This document shows, piece by piece, positions 42,619 through 50,307 of a stretch of DNA of 64,000 bases. Numbering within the stretch: position 1 is the stretch's first letter; each line of letters begins with the position of its first letter. A program made the translations under genes and the position numbers. This DNA is from an uncultured Halobacteriovorax sp. GTDB lineage: Bacteria; Bdellovibrionota; Bacteriovoracia; Bacteriovoracales; Bacteriovoracaceae. A model generated the notes under the pieces. That model was not told the DNA's origin. It ran no database searches and saw only the letters and a list, made by a program, of their open reading frames with translations. The stretch lies in assembly GCA_913061265.1 (NCBI GenBank), contig CAJXVS010000003.1, positions 519,329 to 583,328 of the forward strand, written 5' to 3'.

Positions 42619-44826
42619 ATGGCTGGGCATATAATCTCTATTATCGGTGGTAAAGGTGGTCTTGGTAAATCTCAAGTCGCCGCAAACCTCGCATTCGCTT
42701 ATGCTCAAGAACTCCGTCAGAAAGTACTTCTCATGGACTTTGATCAAAGAGCTGGTGGGGATCAAGACATTATTACTGGTATGAAGTCTAAGAAATCGGT
42801 TAAGGACCTAGCCGAATTCAATGGTGCTATTGACCCAAGATCGATTCAGCAATTTATTGGTGTTCACCCTCAGAATGTTCACTATATTGGTATGCCTTCA
42901 GACCCCACTGCAGCGGCGAATGTTAATGCCGAAGGAATAGGGAAGGCCTTAAAGGCACTGCCCAATCTATACCCTGTTATAATCATCGATGGTGGATGTG
43001 AGTTAACAGAACTTGCCCTAAAGGGGTTAGAGTTTTCAACCTTGATCTTCTTAGTCGTAACCCCTGATATTTTGGCTGTTAATCAAACAAGAAGACTAAA
43101 TTCAGAATTAACAACCATGCTCTTTCCAAGAGATATGATTCAGTTAGTCCTTAATCAATATCAAAAAGGTCATCCGGTAACACCAGAAGTTATTGGTAAG
43201 CAGTTAGGCAAGCCCGTTTTTAATGTTATCGCCAAAGATGACACGGTTCTTGTAAACGCTCTTCAGAAAAAAACTGTAGCGATGATTGCAGGAAAAAATG
43301 GAGGCTTCGCTCGAGGGGTCCAAGATACAGTAAGAAAGTTGATTCAGAAAAGTGTTCTAAAATCACTCGCGAAGCTAAATAAGCCAGCCGGTGTAGGAGC
43401 TAAGAAGGAAGCCAGTGGTGGAGCTGCCACGGCAGGTTCTGGTAAGAATGTTTGGACCGACTTAAAGTCTCGTATCCATAGGTCTCTTGTTGAAGAAATG
43501 GATTTAAAGAAATCTGATGACAATGATCCTAAAGCTCAAGTTATTTTGAGGGAACAAACTAAGAAAGTTGTTGTTGAGATACTTAATAAGGAAGATACAA
43601 AAGGTATTCTTAATACCAGAGAAGATATGAACCAAATTGTGAAAGAGGTTCTCGACGAAGCTCTTGGTCTTGGTCCACTAGAAGATTTACTTAGTGATGT
43701 GAGTATTTCAGAAATCATGGTTGTTGGTCCTGATAAGATCTTTTATGAGCACGACGGAAAGGTTAAGAAATCTACTGTTACTTTTACAAATGATCGTCAG
43801 GTTCTTAACGTCATCGAGAGGATTGTAGCCCCCATTGGCAGACGGATTGATGAAAAAACTCCGTATGTGGATGCTAGGCTTCATGATGGTTCAAGGGTTC
43901 ATGCTATTATTCCACCGTCTGCCTTAGATGGTTGCACAATTACTATTAGAAAGTTCCCTGAAAATAGACTTACCTATAAAGACTATGTGAAATTTGGATC
44001 GATAACTCAGAACATGGCCGATTTCCTTCGGATTGCTGTTGAGGGACATAGAAATATTGTTGTCTCCGGTGGTACTGGTTCTGGTAAGACGACTTTGATT
44101 AATATTCTCGGGAGTTTTATTCAGGCAAATGAAAGGATCATTACCTGCGAAGATTCAGCGGAACTCGATTTCCCACAAGATCACGTCGTAAGGCTTGAAA
44201 CAAGACCACCCTCTCTAGAAGGGGATGGTGAGATTGATATTCGTTGTCTAGTTAAACAAACCCTAAGAATGAGACCAGATAGAATTGTGGTTGGAGAGTG
44301 TAGAGGCGGGGAAACCCTTGATATGCTTCAGGCCATGGGTACAGGGCATGATGGCTCTATGACCACAGTCCATTCAAATAATCCAAGAGAATGCATCGGT
44401 AGGCTTGAAACACTTGTTCAATATGCCGGAGCTGGCCTTAGTCCTAAGGCCATTAGAGAAATGATCGCTGCTTCTGTGCATTTAATAATTCAGCAATCAA
44501 GACTCGATGATGGTTCAAGAAGAATGACCCATATTACTGAGATCGGTGGAATGCAGGGTGATGTCGTCACCCTACAAGATATCTTTTTGTTCAATCAAAA
44601 AGGAATCAATAAGCAAGGTAAGATCGAAGGAGAGTTTCAGGCGACTGGATTCATTCCTAAGTTTATCGAGGTGCTTGAAAAACGAGGTTATAAGATCCCT
44701 AGAGGGCTTTTTAGAAATGAAGAGCCAGTAGTAAAAAAAGATCTTCCTCCAGTTGGTAAGAGACCCGAGCCTGTTGATAAAAAACCACAAAGCAAGAACC
44801 CTAAACAAGTAAAGAAGGCTAAGTAA
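42619..44826 (+). CDS. CpaE-CpaF fusion: MinD/ParA-like ATPase joined to Tad secretion ATPase
   Basis: The 735-residue protein joins two ATPases normally made separately. Residues 1-255 are a MinD/ParA-like domain with deviant Walker A GGKGGLGKSQ (Lys17) and VIIIDGG, as in CpaE/TadZ, but without the receiver-like N-domain. A Lys/Gly/Ala-rich linker (about 255-285) leads to a full CpaF/TadA: LGPLEDLLSDVSISEIMV, Walker A GGTGSGKTT (484-492, Lys490), RMRPDRIVVGECRGGE and MTTVHSNNPREC. The fusion would tie pilus localisation to the motor. No frameshift or internal start is evident. A Lys/Pro-rich tail follows. TadB starts at its stop codon. Confidence 0.92.
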   Translation: MAGHIISIIGGKGGLGKSQVAANLAFAYAQELRQKVLLMDFDQRAGGDQDIITGMKSKKSVKDLAEFNGAIDPRSIQQFIGVHPQNVHYIGMPSDPTAAANVNAEGIGKALKALPNLYPVIIIDGGCELTELALKGLEFSTLIFLVVTPDILAVNQTRRLNSELTTMLFPRDMIQLVLNQYQKGHPVTPEVIGKQLGKPVFNVIAKDDTVLVNALQKKTVAMIAGKNGGFARGVQDTVRKLIQKSVLKSLAKLNKPAGVGAKKEASGGAATAGSGKNVWTDLKSRIHRSLVEEMDLKKSDDNDPKAQVILREQTKKVVVEILNKEDTKGILNTREDMNQIVKEVLDEALGLGPLEDLLSDVSISEIMVVGPDKIFYEHDGKVKKSTVTFTNDRQVLNVIERIVAPIGRRIDEKTPYVDARLHDGSRVHAIIPPSALDGCTITIRKFPENRLTYKDYVKFGSITQNMADFLRIAVEGHRNIVVSGGTGSGKTTLINILGSFIQANERIITCEDSAELDFPQDHVVRLETRPPSLEGDGEIDIRCLVKQTLRMRPDRIVVGECRGGETLDMLQAMGTGHDGSMTTVHSNNPRECIGRLETLVQYAGAGLSPKAIREMIAASVHLIIQQSRLDDGSRRMTHITEIGGMQGDVVTLQDIFLFNQKGINKQGKIEGEFQATGFIPKFIEVLEKRGYKIPRGLFRNEEPVVKKDLPPVGKRPEPVDKKPQSKNPKQVKKAK

Positions 44827-45722
44827 TGTTTGCAGAGGCTGATTCAGGTTTATTAACAAAGCCGATGGTTATAGCCATCGTTGCTATTGTTACCTTTCTT
44901 TATTGCTTTAAATACAGTGTCGGAATCTTTAAATGGGTTGAAGATCAAACCTTTGGAACACGTTCTTATATAATGGAACAATTAGAACTTCTCTTTATTG
45001 AGTTTGATGAGAAGAAGTTAACTTATATTCTCTTAGGGGCTTCTATTGGTTCAGGCCTAGTTTTTTTCTTCATCATTGGCGCAGCTGTTAATTGGACACT
45101 TGGTTTTGTTGTCGGTTGTCTCTTTTCCTTTCTAGGATTCAAACTGCCTAAACCTATTATAAATCATATGGTTCAAAAAAGAATGAAGGCCTATAGTCTT
45201 CAAATGGTTGATGGGCTTCAATTATTGGCCAATGGGTTAAGAGCAGGGTTAAGCGTTCCACAGTCTCTTGGAATGGTTGTGGATGAATTACCACCACCTC
45301 TTTCACAAGAATTTAATATGATCTTACAGCAAAATAGAATTGGTGTTCCCTTAGATGAATGCTTCGAAGGCCTTACTAAAAGGATGCCGACAGAAGATAA
45401 TGATATGTTTGTGGCCAGTGTTAATATCCTTAGAGAGACCGGTGGTAACTTAGCTGAGACCTTTGACACGATTGTAGATGTGATTAGGGAAAGAGTAAGG
45501 CTGCAACAAAAAATCGATACTTACGTGGCCCAGGGAATGTTCCAGGGATATACAATTTTTGCTATGCCTTGGTTATTGGGCGCTGTTTACACAATATCTG
45601 ACCCAGCTAGTATGATGCCCCTTTTTACGGAACCTATTGGAATCATTATGTTAATTCTCGCAATTGCCCTAGATTTTGTTGGATTATGGGTAATTATGAA
45701 AGTTGTAAAGATTAAGGTTTAA
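44826..45722 (+). CDS. tadB: Tad inner-membrane platform protein TadB
   Basis: The 298-residue protein has about four membrane helices and the T2SSF/GspF-like cytoplasmic domain seen in TadB: AYSLQMVDGLQLLANGLRAGLSVPQSLGMV, then VNILRETGGNLAETFDTIVDVIRERVRLQQKI. It forms the platform on which the motor acts, normally with TadC. No tadC follows; the next gene is a secreted RHS protein with its own promoter. One-base overlap with the fusion gene. Confidence 0.9.
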   Translation: MFAEADSGLLTKPMVIAIVAIVTFLYCFKYSVGIFKWVEDQTFGTRSYIMEQLELLFIEFDEKKLTYILLGASIGSGLVFFFIIGAAVNWTLGFVVGCLFSFLGFKLPKPIINHMVQKRMKAYSLQMVDGLQLLANGLRAGLSVPQSLGMVVDELPPPLSQEFNMILQQNRIGVPLDECFEGLTKRMPTEDNDMFVASVNILRETGGNLAETFDTIVDVIRERVRLQQKIDTYVAQGMFQGYTIFAMPWLLGAVYTISDPASMMPLFTEPIGIIMLILAIALDFVGLWVIMKVVKIKV

Positions 45723-45737
45723 AATTAAGAAAAGTAT

Positions 45738-45764
45738 TAAGATTTTTTTGGGGATGACCGATAA
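45738..45764 (+). promoter_or_regulatory. sigma28 (FliA)-type promoter for the RHS-repeat protein
   Basis: TAAGATTT (45738-45745), 11 bases, then ACCGATAA (45757-45764). Six of eight and seven of eight positions match the FliA consensus with exact spacing. The following bases ATAC repeat those at the pilus promoter. Confidence 0.65.
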
Positions 45765-45809
45765 ATACGTTGAGAAAATAGAGGAAATTCTTCTAAAGGA
45801 CAGGATGAA

Positions 45810-47438
45810 ATGAAGACATTAAAATTACTTGGCATTATTACTTTTCTTTTTCCGCTACTCGCTTTCTCGGGTGTGAACCTGAAAAACGGAAATTTTTATA
45901 TCTCTTATACAGATATTATCGTTCCTGGCGGTGGTCACGATTTAGAAATCGTAAGAACATATAACTCTAAATCAACAGATAGAGGTTGGTTCGGTTTTGG
46001 ATGGGGTAGTGATTACGAAACTTATCTTTCAGTTTCTGCTGATGGTTCGGTTGTTATTCATGAGAACGGTTCTGGTGCTCTAACGAGATTTACTCCTAAG
46101 ACGGCGGTAGATCCAAAAGCAGCAGCTCAAAAAATCGTAGCAGCGATGAGAAAGAAAAGTAGTCTTTCAGAATCAGTTGCCAATAGTTACCTAAAGAAAT
46201 TTGTTAACGACGCAGAACTAAGACAAGCTTATGCCAAGAAGTTTAATGTTCGCGCTAAATTAGCAACGGGTACAATTCTTTATTCAAACACAAGAGGATT
46301 ACAACAAGTACATAAAGTAGGTACAGGCTTCAAACGTGTCTTCAACGATGGCAAGGTCGAATTCTTTAGTAAAGAAGGAAAGCTTGTTAAGATGATGGAT
46401 AAGAATGGATATTTTGTAGCTCTTGATTACAAAAATGGATCACTTAAATCAATAAAGGATTCTCAAGCAAAGCAGTTATTCTTTGATTGGTATGCTGATG
46501 GAAAGATTAAGAATATCTGGTCAGCCGGAGATAAGAAGTCTTTTTATAAGTATCAAGGTGACAACTTAGTAGAGTCTAAAGATGTTGTCGGAAACGTCTT
46601 TAAGTACGATTACGATCAAAAGCATAATATGGTTGCTGTTGGATACTCTGATGGGTCAAAGTTCAAAGTTAACTACACTAAGAAAACACAATTTGTTAAA
46701 GAGGTTGTAGGAAGAAATTCAGATTCAACTAAGTACAAGTATGAATCAAATCCTAAGAATCCTAGATTTCATTACTGGACACTTGTTACTAAGAAGAATT
46801 CTCTAGGTAAGGAAGTAACGAATAAGTATGAATACGAAATCAAAACTAGACCTGACGGAAGTCAGTACACTTATAGAATTGCTACTGTCATTAATGGTCT
46901 AAGCACTGAGACTGTTTATTCAGAGTGTTGTTCACTGCCTCTTAAGATTAGCAGAGGTAAGCATGTGACTACTTTTGATTACAACGATAGAGGTCTTCTT
47001 GTTAAAAAGAGTTCTACTAAAGGTGACTTTGTTCAGCTTGAGTACCACAAAAGCTTTAATAAGATCACTAAAGTGACCAACCAGAAAGGGACAACGGCCT
47101 TTGAGTACGACAAGAAAGGTAACTTGAAGAAAGCTGTTAGTAATAAAGGAAAAGCGGTTTTGCTTTTCTATGATCACAAAGGTCGTATTACTAAGATGAT
47201 CGATAAAAATGGTAACTCAAAGAAAAGAAGAACACTTAGCTTCAAGTACAACTCACTAGGGAAGCCTGTTGAGATCGCTATGGAGAAGGTTGGTAAGATC
47301 CATGTAGCTTACGATAACTACGGTGAGATTAAGAAGGTTGAGTCTAAGGCAGGTCATAAGATGGCCCTCCAAGTAACTCAAGCCTTTCAATCACTACTGA
47401 GCATCGTTAAGCCAGCAGGGGTTAATTTAAATATGTAA
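45810..47438 (+). CDS. secreted YD/RHS-repeat protein without a toxin tail
   Basis: The 542-residue product has a Sec signal peptide (cleavage near LLAFSG), then the RHS-associated N-terminal block ISYTDIIVPGGGHDLEIVRTYNSKSTDRGWFGFGWGSDYE, a Lys/Ala-rich insertion (about 100-150), and a chain of YD-type repeats such as KVEFFSKEGKLVKMMDKNGYFVALDYKNG to the end. RHS proteins form beta-shells that often enclose toxins. Here no C-terminal core motif or variable toxin domain follows; the repeats run to the stop. A surface adhesin or prey-contact role is possible. AAAGGACAGG precedes the ATG. Confidence 0.8.
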   Translation: MKTLKLLGIITFLFPLLAFSGVNLKNGNFYISYTDIIVPGGGHDLEIVRTYNSKSTDRGWFGFGWGSDYETYLSVSADGSVVIHENGSGALTRFTPKTAVDPKAAAQKIVAAMRKKSSLSESVANSYLKKFVNDAELRQAYAKKFNVRAKLATGTILYSNTRGLQQVHKVGTGFKRVFNDGKVEFFSKEGKLVKMMDKNGYFVALDYKNGSLKSIKDSQAKQLFFDWYADGKIKNIWSAGDKKSFYKYQGDNLVESKDVVGNVFKYDYDQKHNMVAVGYSDGSKFKVNYTKKTQFVKEVVGRNSDSTKYKYESNPKNPRFHYWTLVTKKNSLGKEVTNKYEYEIKTRPDGSQYTYRIATVINGLSTETVYSECCSLPLKISRGKHVTTFDYNDRGLLVKKSSTKGDFVQLEYHKSFNKITKVTNQKGTTAFEYDKKGNLKKAVSNKGKAVLLFYDHKGRITKMIDKNGNSKKRRTLSFKYNSLGKPVEIAMEKVGKIHVAYDNYGEIKKVESKAGHKMALQVTQAFQSLLSIVKPAGVNLNM

Positions 47439-47460
47439 TTTAGCCTAACTTTTGAGGCAG

Positions 47461-47484
47461 GTGCTTGAACTTGATTTCAGGCAC
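47461..47484 (+). terminator. hairpin after the RHS gene
   Basis: GTGCTTGA pairs with TCAGGCAC (one G-T pair) around an eight-base loop. No T-run follows directly, so termination is uncertain. Confidence 0.4.
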
Positions 47485-47557
47485 TTATCAAAAGATTAAA
47501 GAGAATAATAGAAACATAATATAATAGATTTAAGTTAAACAAATGAGAGAGGAAATT

Positions 47558-47770
47558 ATGAAAGCACTATTACTGATTTTAGGATTAACATTTTCAATGA
47601 CAATATTTGCAGAAGAAGCGGGCTCCAAGCTTGGAGAAACTGACGGCTGCACCAGCGCTAAGGCGATGGAGAATTGTGAGTGTATTGTTAATGGCGAAGG
47701 TTCTGAACCTGGTAATATTGACGGTAGTGGTTCTTCCGAATCTGGTACAGCAACTGGTAAAAATAAATAA
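47558..47770 (+). CDS. small secreted Cys-containing peptide
   Basis: From ATG 47558 (GAGAGGA five to six bases upstream) the 70-residue product has a signal peptide ending TIFAEE and a mature part of about 50 residues. That part has three cysteines (GCTSAKAMENCEC) and an acidic, Gly/Ser-rich tail. It resembles the two peptides downstream in size and low-complexity tail, but not in sequence. It has no sigma54-type promoter. It ends at its own terminator. Confidence 0.65.
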   Translation: MKALLLILGLTFSMTIFAEEAGSKLGETDGCTSAKAMENCECIVNGEGSEPGNIDGSGSSESGTATGKNK

Positions 47771-47800
47771 TATAATTTAAATGATATTCATAAATTTCCA

Positions 47801-47831
47801 AAAAGGGGCCTCTTTTGTAGGCCCTTTTTTT
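47801..47831 (+). terminator. intrinsic terminator after the Cys peptide
   Basis: AAAAGGGGCCT pairs with AGGCCCTTTTT (one G-T pair) around a seven-base loop, running into a T-tract. Confidence 0.85.
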
Positions 47832-47848
47832 GTCTAAAATTTAAACAA
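47830..47848. promoter_or_regulatory. 8-3-8 palindrome, putative activator site of peptide gene 1
   Basis: TTGTCTAA, AAT, TTAAACAA: a near-perfect inverted repeat (one mismatch). Its centre is 69 bases before the GG of the sigma54-type promoter at 47906. The equivalent site for peptide gene 2 is at 49627-49645 with almost the same spacing. Confidence 0.65.
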
Positions 47849-47905
47849 TCATCATATTCCTAACCAAAGCATATCCCTAACTTCCCAATATTAGTCTCCT
47901 CAAAG

Positions 47906-47922
47906 TTGGCACGCCTAGTGCA
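47906..47922 (+). promoter_or_regulatory. sigma54-type promoter of peptide gene 1
   Basis: TTGGCACGCCTAGTGCA matches TTGGCACR-N4-TTGCW at every fixed position but one, with the GG and GC dinucleotides correctly 12 bases apart. The start site would be near 47933, about 25 bases before the ATG. Confidence 0.75.
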
Positions 47923-47957
47923 ATGTAAACAGTAATTAAATTACCAGGAGAGAATAA

Positions 47958-48143
47958 ATGAAAAAGCTAATTATCACATTATTACTAGGACTAAGTTTCA
48001 CAAACGTTGGATTTGCTGGTTACGGTGAAGACATGAAAGGTGAATGTACTAAAGGTAAAGATTCTACTAGAGCTCAAGAAGTAATTGCCTCAGGATCTTC
48101 TGCTTCAAAAGAAGCTGTTCAATCAAAATCTAAGTCAAAATAA
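47958..48143 (+). CDS. secreted mini-peptide, copy 1
   Basis: The 61-residue product has a Sec signal peptide (residues 1-20, ending VGFA) and a mature part of 41 residues. Residues 21-42 are identical to residues 20-41 of the peptide at 49771 and contain one cysteine (GECTKGK). The tail is rich in Ser, Ala and Lys and ends SKSKSK. GGAGAG sits just ahead of the ATG. I know no family. The sigma54-type promoter, palindrome and terminator make it a stand-alone regulated gene. A single cysteine could give a disulfide-linked dimer. Confidence 0.85.
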   Translation: MKKLIITLLLGLSFTNVGFAGYGEDMKGECTKGKDSTRAQEVIASGSSASKEAVQSKSKSK

Positions 48144-48183
48144 ATAAAGATTCGCCTCTCCCCCTAGAGCGATGAAAGTCAGA

Positions 48184-48216
48184 AAAAAGCCCGGTACCCC
48201 TAATGCCGGGCTTTTT
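48184..48216 (+). terminator. intrinsic terminator after peptide gene 1
   Basis: AAAAAGCCCGG pairs with CCGGGCTTTTT around an 11-base loop and runs into T-rich sequence. Confidence 0.88.
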
Positions 48217-48246
48217 AATTTTCGCTGGTGGGCCTATAATACCTAA

Positions 48247-49626
48247 ATGCAAGAAAACACGATAATTGAGCTCCATCAGGGGCAGAGAGAGTTCTTCTCT
48301 ACTAAAGAAACCTACTCCTTAGAGGCTCGAAAAGCCGCTTTAGACGCCTTAATAAGCCTTGTTTTAGATAATGAGCCTAGGATCTTTGAAGCGCTTAAAC
48401 TCGACCTTGGGAAGTCTCATTTTGAGTCCTTTATTGGTGAAACTGGCTTTATTGTTAACGAAGCTAAGCATGCTAAAAAGAAGCTTAAATCCTGGATGAA
48501 TAAAAGACGGGTCAAGACACCATTAGTTCAATTCCCCGCTAGAAGCTACATAGTCCCTGAACCTCTTGGAGTAGCTCTTATTATCTCTCCTTGGAACTAT
48601 CCTTTTCAGCTCTTGTTCTCGCCACTTATAGGAGCCTTGAGTGCGGGTAATACGGCCATGTTAAAGCCAAGTGAAATGGCCCCAAATATTTCAAAACTTG
48701 TAGCTGAATTGGTGCCTAAATACTTTGATAAAAAACTAGTGACTGTTGTGGAGGGAGCCATCCCTGAGACTACTTCGTTATTAAAACTGAGATTTGATCA
48801 TATCTTTTTCACAGGCAATGAGTTTGTTGGAAAGGTTGTGATGAAAGCCGCTGCAGAATTCTTAACCCCAGTAACCTTGGAGCTTGGTGGTAAGAGCCCT
48901 TGCGCCATCTTCGAAGTGCACGATCTCGAATTAGTGGCAAAGAGGATTGTTTGGGGGAAGTATTTTAACAGTGGTCAAACATGTGTAGCTCCAGATTACT
49001 TACTTATTAAAAGAGGCAAGAAAGAAGAGCTGGTTTCAGCAATTAAGAAAACTATTGAAGAGTATTATAAAGATCCGAAGCAATCAGGAGATTACGGCAG
49101 GATTATTAATAGAAGTCATTTTGAAAGACTAGAAGGGTTGATTGAAGAAGAAAAAGTTCTTCTTGAATACGGCTCAGATAAGGAATCTCTCTATATGGGG
49201 CCTATTCTTATAGATGCAAATGAATTCTCCTCTTCTATGAGTGGGGAGATCTTTGGACCTCTTTTACCTATCTTAGAATTTGAGGACTTCTCTGAAGCCG
49301 TTGAGTTCGTAAGGCAAAGACCTAAGCCTCTAGCTTCTTATATCTTTAGTGATAACGATAATAATATCGAAGATTGGCAATCCTATATCTCCTCTGGGGG
49401 AATGTGCATAAACGATACTGTAGTTCATATGAGTACCGAGACACTTCCTTTTGGTGGAGTCGGTCCTAGTGGTATGGGCTCTTATCACGGTAGGGATAGC
49501 TTCGATACCTTTAGCCATCTTAAGAGTGTCATGAAGAGGTATCTCTTTTGGGACCTACCTCTGCGCTATCCTCCTTATACGGGAAAGCTTTCTATCATAA
49601 GAAAAATTTTCAAGCTTCTTGGGTAA
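48247..49626 (+). CDS. aldehyde dehydrogenase, class 3-like
   Basis: The 459-residue protein has the ALDH cofactor region (IISPWNYPFQLLFSPLIGALSAGNTAMLKPSE), the catalytic glutamate in LELGGKSPC, the nucleophilic cysteine in NSGQTCVAPDY and the late EIFGPLLPI. The short length and PWNYPFQL fit class 3 (fatty or aromatic aldehyde) enzymes. A TATAAT lies only six bases before the ATG and no ribosome site is visible, so the message may be nearly leaderless. Its placement between the twin peptide genes may be accidental. Confidence 0.93.
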   Translation: MQENTIIELHQGQREFFSTKETYSLEARKAALDALISLVLDNEPRIFEALKLDLGKSHFESFIGETGFIVNEAKHAKKKLKSWMNKRRVKTPLVQFPARSYIVPEPLGVALIISPWNYPFQLLFSPLIGALSAGNTAMLKPSEMAPNISKLVAELVPKYFDKKLVTVVEGAIPETTSLLKLRFDHIFFTGNEFVGKVVMKAAAEFLTPVTLELGGKSPCAIFEVHDLELVAKRIVWGKYFNSGQTCVAPDYLLIKRGKKEELVSAIKKTIEEYYKDPKQSGDYGRIINRSHFERLEGLIEEEKVLLEYGSDKESLYMGPILIDANEFSSSMSGEIFGPLLPILEFEDFSEAVEFVRQRPKPLASYIFSDNDNNIEDWQSYISSGGMCINDTVVHMSTETLPFGGVGPSGMGSYHGRDSFDTFSHLKSVMKRYLFWDLPLRYPPYTGKLSIIRKIFKLLG

Positions 49627-49645
49627 TTGTCTAAAGATTAGACAA
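49627..49645. promoter_or_regulatory. 8-3-8 perfect palindrome, putative activator site of peptide gene 2
   Basis: TTGTCTAA, AGA, TTAGACAA: a perfect inverted repeat. Its centre is 70 bases before the GG of the sigma54-type promoter. A further half-site TTAGACA lies at 49658-49664. Confidence 0.7.
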
Positions 49646-49703
49646 GTTTTAACTTAATTAGACAGCCACTCCTCCTAAGTACCCCTTATCTGTAGGGGAA
49701 AAC

Positions 49704-49720
49704 TTGGCATCATACCTGCA
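49704..49720 (+). promoter_or_regulatory. sigma54-type promoter of peptide gene 2
   Basis: TTGGCATCATACCTGCA has the GG and GC pairs 12 bases apart, as in the promoter of peptide gene 1. The match TTGGCA-N8-TGCA covers the strongest positions. The leader would be about 40 bases. Confidence 0.7.
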
Positions 49721-49770
49721 TTATAAATAGTATATAAAACTTAAAAATTAACTCTTTTAGGAGGAGTCAT

Positions 49771-49956
49771 ATGAAAACACTATTTATACTTATGCTAGCT
49801 TTTATGGCCATTAACGTTTCTTACGCAGGATACGGAGAAGACATGAAAGGTGAATGTACAAAAGGAAAAGATTCTACAAGAGCTCAAGAAGTTGTTACTT
49901 CAGGTTCTTCATCTTCTTCTTCAGAATCAAAAGAAGCTAAATCAAAATCTAAGTAA
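49771..49956 (+). CDS. secreted mini-peptide, copy 2
   Basis: A 61-residue paralogue of the peptide at 47958. The signal peptide (residues 1-19, ending VSYA) is different in sequence, but residues 20-41 are identical. The tail has a six-serine run and ends KSKSK. Over the shared 22 residues the DNA differs at six third-codon positions and none changes the protein. This argues that the peptide core itself is under selection. AGGAGGAG precedes the ATG. Confidence 0.87.
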   Translation: MKTLFILMLAFMAINVSYAGYGEDMKGECTKGKDSTRAQEVVTSGSSSSSSESKEAKSKSK

Positions 49957-49982
49957 TACATAAATAAATTCTGGTAATTAAA

Positions 49983-50008
49983 GAGGGCCCACTTATTGGG
50001 CCTTTTTT
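49983..50008. terminator. terminator after peptide gene 2
   Basis: AGGGCCCA pairs with TGGGCCTT (one G-T pair) around a short loop, followed by TTTT. It overlaps the 3' end of the convergent small gene and may serve both. Confidence 0.75.
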
Positions 50009-50298
50009 AATATATTCTCTAAAAACTCTTTTTCTTCTTCAGTGTATTTTCCCATAGGTTTTTTGGTGCTACTAGACTTTGTCTTAACAACGTCTTTCTT
50101 AGGTGGAACCGTATTTGAGAAGAACTTCTTAGATTTGGCAATGCCTTCTTTAGATCCTTCCCTAACATAAGAGAAAAGATTCTTGGTGATGGGTCTTGCG
50201 ACTTTCTCAAGGCTATAGAAAAGTGGATTGCCACTCATTGGAATTGTAAGGATAAAGAAGCTTAGTGAAAAATAGATCATAAATTTAATAACAAACAT
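49993..50298 (-). CDS. small membrane-anchored basic protein
   Basis: The 101-residue protein has an N-terminal hydrophobic segment (MFVIKFMIYFSLSFFILTI) followed by a Lys/Ser/Thr-rich stretch and a final helix KYTEEEKEFLENILKKAQ. No family is recognised. It lies ten bases after the CheY-like gene and is probably co-transcribed with it. Confidence 0.6.
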   Translation of the reverse strand: MFVIKFMIYFSLSFFILTIPMSGNPLFYSLEKVARPITKNLFSYVREGSKEGIAKSKKFFSNTVPPKKDVVKTKSSSTKKPMGKYTEEEKEFLENILKKAQ

Positions 50299-50307
50299 AA
50301 AGTATCC

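Noticed and set aside
48235..48240. TATAAT just before the aldehyde dehydrogenase as a firm promoter
   Set aside because: No acceptable -35 at 17 bases, so it is mentioned only in the gene entry.
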